33,125 bases of DNA from Actinomycetota bacterium (GTDB lineage: Bacteria; Actinomycetota; Acidimicrobiia; Acidimicrobiales; Ilumatobacteraceae): NCBI GenBank assembly GCA_016871295.1, contig VFZD01000013.1, positions 1 to 33,125 on the forward strand, read 5' to 3'. The position numbers were made by a program, and so were the translations under genes. The notes under the pieces are model-generated. The model did not search any database, was not told where the DNA came from, and saw nothing but the letters and a program-made list of their open reading frames with translations. Below, piece by piece: positions 23,908-32,215 of the stretch (position 1 is its first letter; every line of letters begins with the position of its first letter).

Positions 23908-25437
23908 ATGAAACTTGAATTGCGGGGAATCACGAAGAGATTTCCCGGTGTGGTCGCCAACGATTCGGTGAACTTGAGCATCGCCACCGGTGAAGTGTTG
24001 GCCCTCGTCGGCGAGAATGGTGCCGGTAAGTCGACGTTGATGAACGTGCTTTATGGCTTGTACAAGGCCGATGAGGGTGAAATCTTCATCGATGGCGCGT
24101 CGAAGAAATTCAACTCGCCAGCCGACGCGATAGCCGCCGGCATCGGCATGGTGCACCAGCACTTCATGTTGGTGCCCGTGTTCTCGGTGGTCGAAAATGT
24201 GGTGCTCGGATCTGAGCCGACCAGACGACTCGGTGCGCTCGACATCGAGCAGGCGCGCAAGATGGTGCGCGAAGTTTCTGAGCGCTACAACCTCAACCTC
24301 GACCCCGATGCGATTGTCGAAGACCTGCCGGTGGGCGTGCGCCAACGCGTCGAGATCGTGAAGGTTTTGTTGCGCGACGCAAAAATCGTCGTGTTCGACG
24401 AGCCGACCGCCGTGTTGACCCCGAGCGAAATTCTGGAGTTTTTCGAGATCGTGCGCACGTTGATCAAATCGGGCAAAGGTGTCGTGTTCATCACCCACAA
24501 ACTGAAAGAAGCGCTGACGATCGCCGATCGCATCAACGTGTTGCGGCGCGGCAAAGTCGCGGGTGACGCCGACCCGAAGACCGCCTCGGAGGCCCAGATC
24601 GCCGAGATGATGGTGGGTCGCCCCGTGCAACTGACCGTCGACAAGAAACCCGCGAGTCCGAAACAGGTCGTGTTGAGCGTGAGAGATCTGAGTCTGATCG
24701 ACCCGGACGGTCGAACCGTGGTCGACCAAGTGTCGTTCGAGGTGCGGGCTGGCGAGATCGTCGGTATCGCCGGCGTGCAGGGCAACGGACAGACCGAATT
24801 GGTCATGGCGTTGAGCGGTTTGCGCAACGCGAATTCTGGGGTCGTCGAACTCGACGGCAAAGATGTGACCAAGGCTTCGCCGCGAGATCGCCACAGTTTG
24901 GGGATGGGTCATGTGCCCGAAGATCGCCAGCGACAGGGGTTGATAACTGGGATGTCGATCACCGAGAACCTTGTCTTGACCCGGTATCACGACAAAGAGT
25001 TCTGTGACGGCATGAGGATGAGATGGTCGGACGCGTCGAAGAAGGCCAAAGAGTTGGTGGCAAATTACGACATTCGAACCAGTGATCCCGATCAGTTGGC
25101 GTCGACACTGTCGGGCGGCAACCAACAGAAGGTCATCGTCGCCAGAGAACTGAGCAGGAAGATCGGCCTGGTTCTTGCGGCCCAACCCACGCGCGGTATC
25201 GATGTGGGCAGCATCGAATACATCCACGAACAGATCGTCAAAGAAAGAGACTCGGGCACCGCGGTGTTGATCGTGAGCACCGAGCTCGATGAAGTGATGG
25301 CGCTGTCCGACAGGTTGTTGGTGATGTATCGGGGGAGAATAGTCGCCGATCTTGACCCGAAAAAGATCAGCCACATGGATGTGGGTCTGTACATGGCGGG
25401 TTCGCGGCCAGAAAGTGCCGTCGGGTCGCGCCGATGA
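23908..25437 (+). CDS. Nucleoside ABC transporter ATP-binding protein, two domains
   Basis: This 509-residue ATPase is a tandem of two nucleotide-binding domains, as in NupA/YufO and RbsA-like proteins. Domain one has Walker A GENGAGKST, the variant signature LPVGVRQRVEIVK and Walker B IVVFDEPTAVLTP. Domain two has the degenerate P-loop GVQGNGQTE that is normal for the second half, an intact signature LSGGNQQKVIVARELS and AAQPTRGIDVGS in the Walker B region. It powers the importer formed with two permeases that follow with 4-base overlaps, and the BMP lipoprotein upstream. Start ATG has a weak GAGG site somewhat far upstream. Confidence 0.94.
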   Translation: MKLELRGITKRFPGVVANDSVNLSIATGEVLALVGENGAGKSTLMNVLYGLYKADEGEIFIDGASKKFNSPADAIAAGIGMVHQHFMLVPVFSVVENVVLGSEPTRRLGALDIEQARKMVREVSERYNLNLDPDAIVEDLPVGVRQRVEIVKVLLRDAKIVVFDEPTAVLTPSEILEFFEIVRTLIKSGKGVVFITHKLKEALTIADRINVLRRGKVAGDADPKTASEAQIAEMMVGRPVQLTVDKKPASPKQVVLSVRDLSLIDPDGRTVVDQVSFEVRAGEIVGIAGVQGNGQTELVMALSGLRNANSGVVELDGKDVTKASPRDRHSLGMGHVPEDRQRQGLITGMSITENLVLTRYHDKEFCDGMRMRWSDASKKAKELVANYDIRTSDPDQLASTLSGGNQQKVIVARELSRKIGLVLAAQPTRGIDVGSIEYIHEQIVKERDSGTAVLIVSTELDEVMALSDRLLVMYRGRIVADLDPKKISHMDVGLYMAGSRPESAVGSRR

Positions 25438-26558
25438 AAGATTTGCTCAAATCGCTGCGCTACACCCTGCTGGCGCTGTTGGCGTCGCTGTTGGTGGGGG
25501 CGGTGATCATCGTCGTGACCGACATCGATGCGTTGAAAGTCGGCGATTACGGCAAGGCGTTCTCGACCGTGCTGACCGCATACAAGTCTTTGTTCGAAGG
25601 TTCGTTCTGGGGTGTGCGATCGATTTCAAACACGATCACCGGCACGACGCCGTTGTTGCTGAGCGGTCTCGCGGTTTCTGTGGCGTTCAAGGCGGGTTTG
25701 TTCAACATCGGCGCGACGGGTCAAATGTTGGTCGGTGGAATGACGGCGTTGTGGGTCGGGTTCACGATGAGCGGTCCGGGTTGGCTGCAAGTGCCCCTCG
25801 CGGTGTTGGCGGGGGCGATCGGCGGCGCGATTTACGGCGGCATCGCCGGCGTGCTGAAGGCCCGCACCGGGGCGCACGAAGTGATCACGACGATCATGCT
25901 CAACAGCATCGCCAGTTTTTTGGTGCTGTGGCTGTTGAAGACGACTGTCTTTCAGCGCGAGGGTCGACCCGACCCGATTTCGAAACTGATCGCCGACGAG
26001 GCGCATCTTCCCCGACTGTTCGGCTTTTTGGAGGGGAGATCTGATCTGGTCGCGCACTCGGGTCTTTTCGTCGCGCTGTCGGCGACCTACGGATATTGGT
26101 ATCTGCTCACGCGCACGACGCTGGGTTTCGAACTTCGCGCCACGGGTTTGAACAGCGATGCGGCGAAGTACGCCGGCATGAAATCAAAAACTTTGATGGT
26201 GGTGGCGATGCTGCTGGCCGGGGGTTTCGCGGGCATGGCTGGCGCGACCGAAGTGCTCGGCACTTATGGCTATGCGTCGACGAGTTTGGCGGGCAACATC
26301 GGGTTCGATGCGATCGCCGTGGCGCTGCTCGGTCAGTCGTCGCCGATCGGCACGCTGGTGTCGGCGCTGTTGTTCGGCGCGCTGCAGGCGGGTGGTCGCT
26401 CGATGCAGGCCCACACCGATGTGCCCGTCGACCTGATAATCGTGTTGCGCGCCTTGATCGTGGTCTTCGTCGCCGCGCCGCTGTTGGTCAAGGCGATGTT
26501 CAGGGTCAAATCGCAGGTTTCGGCCCAGGGTCAGACCTTCAGGGGGTGGGGCGGGTGA
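25434..26558 (+). CDS. Nucleoside ABC transporter permease 1
   Basis: This 374-residue multi-spanning permease is of the BPD_transp_2 family paired with BMP-type importers. The segment ISNTITGTTPLLLSGLAVSVAFKAGLFNIGATGQ carries the family-typical 'KAGLFNIGATGQ' at about residues 82-93. Later come GAHEVITTIMLNSIA and GFAGMAGATEVLGTYG. The ATG overlaps the ATPase stop (ATGA), and its own stop overlaps the second permease start (GTGA), so all three subunits are translationally coupled. It forms a heterodimeric channel with the next gene. Confidence 0.93.
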   Translation: MKDLLKSLRYTLLALLASLLVGAVIIVVTDIDALKVGDYGKAFSTVLTAYKSLFEGSFWGVRSISNTITGTTPLLLSGLAVSVAFKAGLFNIGATGQMLVGGMTALWVGFTMSGPGWLQVPLAVLAGAIGGAIYGGIAGVLKARTGAHEVITTIMLNSIASFLVLWLLKTTVFQREGRPDPISKLIADEAHLPRLFGFLEGRSDLVAHSGLFVALSATYGYWYLLTRTTLGFELRATGLNSDAAKYAGMKSKTLMVVAMLLAGGFAGMAGATEVLGTYGYASTSLAGNIGFDAIAVALLGQSSPIGTLVSALLFGALQAGGRSMQAHTDVPVDLIIVLRALIVVFVAAPLLVKAMFRVKSQVSAQGQTFRGWGG

Positions 26559-27802
26559 ACCAGGTGAACCAGGTCGCAGAGAGTTTGGTGTTGTCGGCCG
26601 AGCAGAAAAAACGCGCACGCAATGTCGGCTTTGCATATTTGGGTTTGGCGGTGATCACGATGCTCGTCTTCTCGCGACGACCCGGCGACGCAGGTTTCAG
26701 GTTGACCGAGGGCGGCGCACTGCTGACTCTGCCAGCCCAGCAGATCGCATGGATATTCGGTCTCGTATTCGTCGGCCTCGGGTCGGCGCAACTTTGGCGA
26801 GGCTTCGGCAAGATCTCGAACATCGTGCTGGCGTTGGCGACGGCGATGTTCGTGATGAGTTTCTTGTCGTGGGCCACGGCGGGTGAGTCGTTCAGTCTGG
26901 TCGGCATGCTGCAAGACACGGTCGCGCGCAGCGTGCCGATAACCCTTGGCGCGCTCGGCGGCATTTTGTGCGAACGCAGCGGCGTGATCAACATTGCGAT
27001 CGAGGGCATGTTGTTGGCCGGCGCGTTCACGGGCGCGGTCGGTGCGTCGCTCACGAACCTGTGGTTCGGCACGGTCATTGCGGTGCTCACGGGCGTGTTG
27101 TTGGCGTGGATACTCGGGGTTTTTTCGATCAAGTATCGAGTCGATCAGGTGATCGTCGGCTTTGCGATCAATTTCTTCGCGCTCGGTATCACATCGTTCT
27201 TGAGTTTCCGCGTGCTCGTGCCGAATCCCGACTACAACTCGCTCGTGCCGGTGATGCCGATTTCGGTGCCGTTGTTGTCGAAGATTCCGTTCATCGGGCA
27301 GATCTTTTTCGTGCAGACGATTTTCGTCTATTTTTCGTTTGCCGCGGTGGCGCTCTTGACTTGGTCGATGTATCGCACGCGTTGGGGTTTGCGCACCAGA
27401 GCCGCGGGCGAGTATCCGAAAGCGGCCGGCACACTTGGCGTCGATGTCATCAAATTGCGCTATCGAAACTTGCTGATAGCTGGGGCCGTCGCGGGCATCG
27501 GCGGTGCATGGTGGCCGATCGGCACGGTGGGGCGGTTCGACCAAAACATCACGGGTGGTCGCGGTTTCATCGCCTTGGCAGCGGTGATTTTCGGTCGATG
27601 GCACCCGGTCGGGGCGTTCAGCGGCGCGTTGGTTTTCGCGTTGGCCGAGGCGGTGCGGTTGAAGATCGGCAACTTCGACACCGGCATCCCGAGCGAATTC
27701 TTGTTGATGGCGCCGTATTTCGTGACCCTGGTTGTCGTCGCCGGTTTCGTCGGCGTGAGTCGCGCACCGAAAGCGGCGGGCCAGCCCTACGACGAGCAGT
27801 AG
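26555..27802 (+). CDS. Nucleoside ABC transporter permease 2
   Basis: This 415-residue permease is the partner of the previous one. The diagnostic stretch GILCERSGVINIAIEGMLLAG corresponds to the 'xERsGVvNIgiEGmm' motif of NupQ/YufQ-like subunits, and YRVDQVIVGFAINFFALG and YRNLLIAGAVAGIGGA follow. The first GTG (26555) overlaps the upstream stop as GTGA. A second GTG three codons later lies in an exact 9-base duplication (GTGAACCAG twice), so the true start could be either. The N-terminus carries about 15 hydrophilic residues and two or three extra helices before the core. It ends 3 bases from the convergent mogA gene. Confidence 0.92.
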   Translation: MNQVNQVAESLVLSAEQKKRARNVGFAYLGLAVITMLVFSRRPGDAGFRLTEGGALLTLPAQQIAWIFGLVFVGLGSAQLWRGFGKISNIVLALATAMFVMSFLSWATAGESFSLVGMLQDTVARSVPITLGALGGILCERSGVINIAIEGMLLAGAFTGAVGASLTNLWFGTVIAVLTGVLLAWILGVFSIKYRVDQVIVGFAINFFALGITSFLSFRVLVPNPDYNSLVPVMPISVPLLSKIPFIGQIFFVQTIFVYFSFAAVALLTWSMYRTRWGLRTRAAGEYPKAAGTLGVDVIKLRYRNLLIAGAVAGIGGAWWPIGTVGRFDQNITGGRGFIALAAVIFGRWHPVGAFSGALVFALAEAVRLKIGNFDTGIPSEFLLMAPYFVTLVVVAGFVGVSRAPKAAGQPYDEQ

Positions 27803-27805
27803 AAA

Positions 27806-28360
27806 CTATTTGCCCTTGGGGCGAAACGCGACGAGACCGTTGGTCAGTTCGAGTCGCGGGCCGTTGATCAGGTCGATGCAATAGGGAACCGCGGGCATCA
27901 CCGCGTCGAGGCATTCGGCGATCGACGATGGCTTGCCCGGCAAGTTGATGATCAGTGCACCCGCGCGGATGCCGGCGGTTTGTCGTGACAAGATCGCGGT
28001 GGGCACGGCTTTGAGCGATGTCGCGCGCATCAGTTCGCCGAAACCGGGCATCATCTTTTCGCAGACCTGTTCGGTGGCCTCGGGTGTGACATCGCGCAAC
28101 GCGGGGCCGGTGCCGCCAGTCGTGACGATCAGGCAACATCTCTCGATGTCGGCGAGTTCGCGGAGGGTTGCGGCGACGACATCGACTTCATCGGCGATGA
28201 CCCTGGCCACCGGTCGCCAAGGCGACGACAAATGCTTGCCGAAATATTCGTGAATCGCCGGGCCGCCCAGATCTTTGTAGACGCCGGCCGAGGCGCGATC
28301 AGAAACCGTGACGATGCCGATCTTGGCCGTCGGTTCGTGCCCCTGGTCAGTCGTGGTCAT
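27806..28360 (-). CDS. MogA/MoaB-family molybdopterin adenylyltransferase
   Basis: This 184-residue protein has the MogA/MoaB fold and adenylylates molybdopterin in cofactor synthesis. Signatures are IGIVTVSDRASAGVYKDLGG near the N-terminus, LIVTTGGTGPALRDVTPEAT (TTGGTG at 80-85) and INLPGKPSSIAECLDAV. It is the last gene of the leftward cys/sulfotransferase operon, only 3 bases after the sulfotransferase stop. No other molybdenum cofactor gene is in the window, and the link to sulfation is unexplained. MogA versus MoaB cannot be settled from sequence alone. Confidence 0.9.
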   Translation of the reverse strand: MTTTDQGHEPTAKIGIVTVSDRASAGVYKDLGGPAIHEYFGKHLSSPWRPVARVIADEVDVVAATLRELADIERCCLIVTTGGTGPALRDVTPEATEQVCEKMMPGFGELMRATSLKAVPTAILSRQTAGIRAGALIINLPGKPSSIAECLDAVMPAVPYCIDLINGPRLELTNGLVAFRPKGK

Positions 28361-28363
28361 GGC

Positions 28364-29323
28364 TCACCAAAAAAGGTTTTGCGGGTCGTTGTATTTCCTG
28401 CCGAACGAGAGTTTGCGCACGATCGACTTGAAGATTTGTCGCCAGCCGAAACGAAAACCGGTCAGCGACCTTGCCGTCAACGAGACGGCCTGGAGTCGCT
28501 CGATCGAGGCGCGCAATCCCAGCAACATCGCCGTCTCCGACGCGCCGAACACCAGCGGCTGGATCGATGCGGCAAATTCGTGTTTCGCAAACCCGAAAGT
28601 CTCGTAGTCGGTGGCATACACGGCCTGCAGGCGATTGGCGGTGTGCTGGTCGCAGACCTGCTCGAGTTTGATGCCGAAACCGACATTGTGTCGCTCGAGC
28701 GAGAGCGTCGTGCCGGCCCGACGGTTGACCTCGTCGACCAACCGTTGCATCTCGGCGGGGTTTTCGACGCTGGCGACCATGTTGTAGTTGAACTTGTCGG
28801 GGTGCACGATATGCGACTGGGGCAGGAAGTGGTGGTCGTCCATGAATTCGTTGGTGTGTTCGGCGATCATTTTGGCGAACAATGCGAAACTCTCGCTGAC
28901 GTTGATCTTGCCGTCGAGAATCTGATCTTGGCAGAGTTCGATCGCCTTTTCGGGCGTGCCCGGCGCGCGCGAGAGGATTCGGTTCTCCCACGCCGAATAA
29001 GCGCGCGAAAGCGGATCGCGCGTGGCATAGACGCGAAGCCACTCGGGAGAGTTCAGGATTTCGTCGATTTCCGCGGCCTTCATGTCGATCAACTTCGTCA
29101 GGCCGTTGACGCCGAGTTCGTGAATCGTCTGCGCGCGGGCCATGTGCGGGCTGATCAGGCGATCGACGCGAGATTGGTCGTAGGTCGCGCCCGCCTTGGC
29201 CAAAAGCATCTTGATGCTGCTGCAGGCGACCTTGGTCGTCGGACAATACATGACCTTGAGACGGGGGGCGACGAGCAAGAAGCCCGCATACGGTTTCGAC
29301 GGAAAATCCTTTTCACTCACCAT
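28364..29323 (-). CDS. PAPS-dependent sulfotransferase (Sulfotransfer_2-like)
   Basis: This 319-residue protein has the two PAPS-binding sites of the carbohydrate sulfotransferase type. The 5'-phosphosulfate loop is YCPTTKVACSSIKMLL (K31 to S37) and the 3'-phosphate site is VYATRDPLSRAYSAW (R102, S107). It would move sulfate from PAPS to a hydroxyl or amine acceptor, most likely a sugar of a surface glycan or lipid; the acceptor is unknown. There is no signal peptide or membrane segment, so it acts in the cytoplasm. The gene follows cysC by 16 bases in an operon that makes its donor. ATG 29323 is used; a GTG one codon later is equally plausible. Confidence 0.82.
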   Translation of the reverse strand: MVSEKDFPSKPYAGFLLVAPRLKVMYCPTTKVACSSIKMLLAKAGATYDQSRVDRLISPHMARAQTIHELGVNGLTKLIDMKAAEIDEILNSPEWLRVYATRDPLSRAYSAWENRILSRAPGTPEKAIELCQDQILDGKINVSESFALFAKMIAEHTNEFMDDHHFLPQSHIVHPDKFNYNMVASVENPAEMQRLVDEVNRRAGTTLSLERHNVGFGIKLEQVCDQHTANRLQAVYATDYETFGFAKHEFAASIQPLVFGASETAMLLGLRASIERLQAVSLTARSLTGFRFGWRQIFKSIVRKLSFGRKYNDPQNLFW

Positions 29324-29339
29324 TGGGCATCACCTGATG

Positions 29340-29936
29340 TCATTGACCCGCACGAACCAGAAGTTTGGCCATGATCAAGGCGACCGATTGGGCCAGGGTT
29401 TCGTTGTTCGCGCCGACGACGACCTCGGCATTCTTCGGCGGCTCGTAGACGCTGTCGAAACCGCTCAGGCCCGAGATCGCACCGCTGCGCGCCTTGGCGT
29501 AGAGGCCTTTCGTGTCGCGTCGCTCGCATTCGTCGATCGGGGTGGCGACATGAACTTCGATGAATCGAAGATTCTTATCGACATGGATTTTTCGCGCGCT
29601 CTCTCGCGAGGCGATGAACGGCGAGATGATCGGCACGATCGCCACCAGGCCCGCGTCGGCGAACAGACACGACACCTCGGCGACGCGGCGAATGTTTTCG
29701 GTGCGATCAGAGTCGCTGTAGCCGAGGTCGTTGTTGATGCCGTGGCGCAAGTTGTCGGCGTCGAGAATGTATGCAAGACGGCTCGTGTTCAGAAGCTCGC
29801 GCGCGAGTTCGTTGGCGATGGTTGATTTTCCCGAACCCGAAAGACCCGTGAGCCAGACGGTCGCCCCCGACAAACCGTGCCTCATCCACCGTTGCGGGCG
29901 GGTTACCGCAGGTTCGTGCCAGACGGGTTGGTTCAT
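29340..29936 (-). CDS. cysC: Adenylylsulfate (APS) kinase CysC
   Basis: This 198-residue kinase phosphorylates APS to PAPS. The P-loop is GLSGSGKST (31-39), then DADNLRHG with the following SDSDRTENIRR, and IISPFIASRE, all hallmark APS-kinase motifs. GLYAKARSGAISGLSGFDS is the usual C-terminal substrate loop. It is a stand-alone enzyme rather than fused to CysN, which ends 26 bases upstream. The sulfotransferase gene follows directly. Confidence 0.95.
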   Translation of the reverse strand: MNQPVWHEPAVTRPQRWMRHGLSGATVWLTGLSGSGKSTIANELARELLNTSRLAYILDADNLRHGINNDLGYSDSDRTENIRRVAEVSCLFADAGLVAIVPIISPFIASRESARKIHVDKNLRFIEVHVATPIDECERRDTKGLYAKARSGAISGLSGFDSVYEPPKNAEVVVGANNETLAQSVALIMAKLLVRAGQ

Positions 29937-29962
29937 CGTTCAAAGTTTACGAGTCGGCGACG

Positions 29963-31219
29963 CTACGAACGGGGCGAGAGCAGCATGCCTGCCGCGGCGG
30001 TTTGGCCGGTCGACTCATCGATCAAGATGAACGAGCCCGTCGTACGGTTTTGATGGTAGTCGTCGAACAACAGGGGGCTCGTGGTGTGCAGCGTCACCCT
30101 GCCGATCTCGTTGAATTTGAGTTCCTTGATGTTCGGCTCGCGGTGCAGGTTGTTGATGTCGAGACGATACAGAACATCGGAGATCTTGCCGCGCGCGAGC
30201 TTGGTGGTGTGCTTGATCGAATAAATCTTGTCGATCTGCAACGGTGCGGCGTCATCCATCCAACAGAGCATCGCCTCGAGTTCTTGTGACGAACGAGGAC
30301 GATTGGTCGGCCGACAGATCATGTCGCCGCGCGTGATCGAAAGGTCGTCGGCCAAGAGAATCGTCACGGCTTGACCGGGCTCGGCTTGGGTCAGCGGCCC
30401 GTCGGGTGAGTCGATCGCGGTGATCGTGCTGGTCAACCCCGACGGCATGACCATGATTTCATCGCCGACCCGCATAACGCCGCCGGCGACTCGACCCGCA
30501 TAACCGCGATAGTCGGGATTGTCGGCGCGCTGGGGTCGAATCACATATTGCACGGGAAACCTGGTGTCGATGCGATTGCTGTCGCTGGCGGTGTAGATGT
30601 TTTCGAGGTGGTGCAACAATGTCGAGCCTTCGAACCACGGCATGTTCGCCGAGCGACTGACGACGTTGTCGCCGGCGAGCGCGCTGATCGGCAGAAAGGT
30701 GACATCGCGCAGGTCGAGGCGTGCGGCGAAATTTTCGAACTCTTGGCGGATGTTGTTGAAAACCTCGAGGTCGTAGTTGACGAGGTCCATTTTGTTGACG
30801 CAGATCACCAGGTGGGGTACGCCCAACAGTGAGACGAGCAGGCTGTGGCGCCGCGTCTGCTCGACTATTCCCGCGCGGGCGTCGACTAGCACGATCGCCA
30901 AGTCGGCGTTCGACGCCCCGGTGATCATGTTGCGGGTGTACTGAATGTGACCCGGACAATCGGCGATGATGAAGCCGCGTTTTGGCGTGGCGAAATAGCG
31001 GTAGGCGACGTCGATCGTGATGCTTTGTTCTCGCTCGGCGCGCAAACCATCGGTGAGCAACGACAGGTCGACATAGTCGTCGCCGCGTCGCTTGCTGACG
31101 GCTTCGATGTGTTCGAGTTGGTCCTCGAAGATGCTCTTCGAGTCGTAGAGCAGCCGCCCGATGAGCGTCGACTTGCCGTCGTCGACCGAGCCGACGGTGG
31201 CGAAGTGCAGGCGTTGCAT
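29963..31219 (-). CDS. cysN: Sulfate adenylyltransferase subunit 1 CysN (GTPase)
   Basis: This 418-residue GTPase subunit of ATP sulfurylase couples GTP hydrolysis to APS synthesis. Motifs are G1 GSVDDGKST (10-18), the effector region REQSITIDVAY (63-73), G3 DCPGH (87-91) and G4 NKMD (142-145), then two EF-Tu-like beta-barrels. There is no C-terminal APS-kinase domain. The ATG at 31219 shares one base with the cysD stop (TGATG). The frame is open upstream but that part lies over cysD and has no family sequence. Confidence 0.95.
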   Translation of the reverse strand: MQRLHFATVGSVDDGKSTLIGRLLYDSKSIFEDQLEHIEAVSKRRGDDYVDLSLLTDGLRAEREQSITIDVAYRYFATPKRGFIIADCPGHIQYTRNMITGASNADLAIVLVDARAGIVEQTRRHSLLVSLLGVPHLVICVNKMDLVNYDLEVFNNIRQEFENFAARLDLRDVTFLPISALAGDNVVSRSANMPWFEGSTLLHHLENIYTASDSNRIDTRFPVQYVIRPQRADNPDYRGYAGRVAGGVMRVGDEIMVMPSGLTSTITAIDSPDGPLTQAEPGQAVTILLADDLSITRGDMICRPTNRPRSSQELEAMLCWMDDAAPLQIDKIYSIKHTTKLARGKISDVLYRLDINNLHREPNIKELKFNEIGRVTLHTTSPLLFDDYHQNRTTGSFILIDESTGQTAAAGMLLSPRS

Positions 31220-32115
31220 CAGAAGTATCCCAATTTTTTGCGGTCTTCCATGCCCGCCTCGGAAATTCGGTCGTCGGCGCGAGTCGCGCCGCGTTCGGTG
31301 ATTCTGGCGACCGAGGTTTCGGCGATCACCTGGTCGATGGTCGTGGCCGATGATTCGATCGCCGCGGTGCAGGTCGCGTCGCCGACGGTGCGAAATCTGA
31401 CGAGTTCCTCGCTGACTAACTCGTCTTTTTCGGGTTGCAAAAACGGCGAGACGGCCATCCACATGTTGTCGCGTCGAAAGACTTGGCGTCGATGGGCGAA
31501 GTAGATGCTCGGCAGATCGATGTTGTAGTCGCCGATGAAACGCCAGACATCTAGTTCGGTCCAGTTCGATATGGGGAAGATTCTGAAATGTTCGCCGGGT
31601 TTGTGACGCCCGTTGTAAATTCCCCAGAGTTCGGGTCTTTGGGTTTTTGGGTCCCACTGGCCGAAAGCGTCGCGATGAGAATAGACGCGTTCTTTGGCCC
31701 GCGCGCGTTCTTCGTCGCGGCGCGCGCCACCGAACACGGCATCGAACCTGTGTTCTTTGATCGCGTCGAGCAGCGTCACCGTCTGCAACGGATTGCGACT
31801 GGCTCTCGGCCCGACGGCTTCTTGCACGCGCCCCGCGTCGATCGACGCCTGAACCGAGCCGACTATCAATTGCACATCGAGGTTGCGCACCGTTCGGTCA
31901 CGAAAATCGATCACCTCGGAAAAATTGTGGCCCGTGTCGATGTGCATCACCGGAAACGGCACCCGAGCGGGGCTGAACGCACGAACGGCGAGGTGAAGCA
32001 TGACCACCGAGTCTTTGCCGCCCGAGAAAAGCATCACGGGGCGCTCGAATTCGGCGGCGACTTCGCGGATAATCGTGACCGATTCGTCAATCAGACTGCG
32101 CAATGCTGATTTCAC
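31219..32115 (-). CDS. cysD: Sulfate adenylyltransferase subunit 2 CysD
   Basis: This protein of about 298 residues is the ATP-pyrophosphatase subunit of ATP sulfurylase. The PP-loop is MLFSGGKDSVVMLHL (SGGKDS at 31-36), with VMHIDTGHNFSEV, GGARRDEERARAKER and the C-terminal GRISEAGMEDRKKLGYF-like ending (here ADDRISEAGMEDRKKLGYF). Starts at 32121 (ATG), 32118 (ATG) and 32115 (GTG) are consecutive codons; the -10 TAAACT ends 7 bases before the GTG, which favours a leaderless GTG start, but the ATGs differ by only one or two residues. The frame is open far upstream without family similarity. First gene of the leftward operon. Confidence 0.94.
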   Translation of the reverse strand: MKSALRSLIDESVTIIREVAAEFERPVMLFSGGKDSVVMLHLAVRAFSPARVPFPVMHIDTGHNFSEVIDFRDRTVRNLDVQLIVGSVQASIDAGRVQEAVGPRASRNPLQTVTLLDAIKEHRFDAVFGGARRDEERARAKERVYSHRDAFGQWDPKTQRPELWGIYNGRHKPGEHFRIFPISNWTELDVWRFIGDYNIDLPSIYFAHRRQVFRRDNMWMAVSPFLQPEKDELVSEELVRFRTVGDATCTAAIESSATTIDQVIAETSVARITERGATRADDRISEAGMEDRKKLGYF

Positions 32116-32122
32116 CATCATC

Positions 32123-32128
32123 AGTTTA
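32123..32128 (-). promoter_or_regulatory. -10 element TAAACT for the cysD operon (leaderless)
   Basis: TAAACT on the minus strand is followed by 7 bases (GATGATG) and then GTG at 32115. It has the same box and spacing as the iolC promoter. No clear -35 is seen. Confidence 0.45.
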
Positions 32129-32192
32129 GGGCTTGCCGTCGCGGCACGAGTGCACGAACGCCGAGATGTCAAAGCGTGAATTGTTCGGCAAT

Positions 32193-32198
32193 TAGTGT
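32193..32198 (+). promoter_or_regulatory. Possible -10 element for the CysQ-like gene
   Basis: TAGTGT fits TAnnnT and lies 17 bases before the GTG start, with GGGAGAGG between as ribosome site. The -35 region is unconvincing. Confidence 0.35.
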
Positions 32199-32215
32199 GA
32201 CGGGAGAGGAAAATC

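Noticed and set aside
23713-25374. Open reading frame of over 500 codons on the minus strand
   Set aside because: It lies fully opposite the nucleoside ATPase gene, is rich in His/Arg/Asp as expected from reading GC-rich codons in antisense, and shows no family motif.
28232-29374. Plus-strand open frame of 380 codons
   Set aside because: Runs opposite the sulfotransferase and parts of its neighbours; no domain seen, while the minus-strand gene has clear PAPS-binding motifs.
31220-31657. N-terminal extension of cysN by about 145 codons
   Set aside because: Overlaps cysD in another frame and has no CysN sequence; the ATG at 31219 gives the exact family start.
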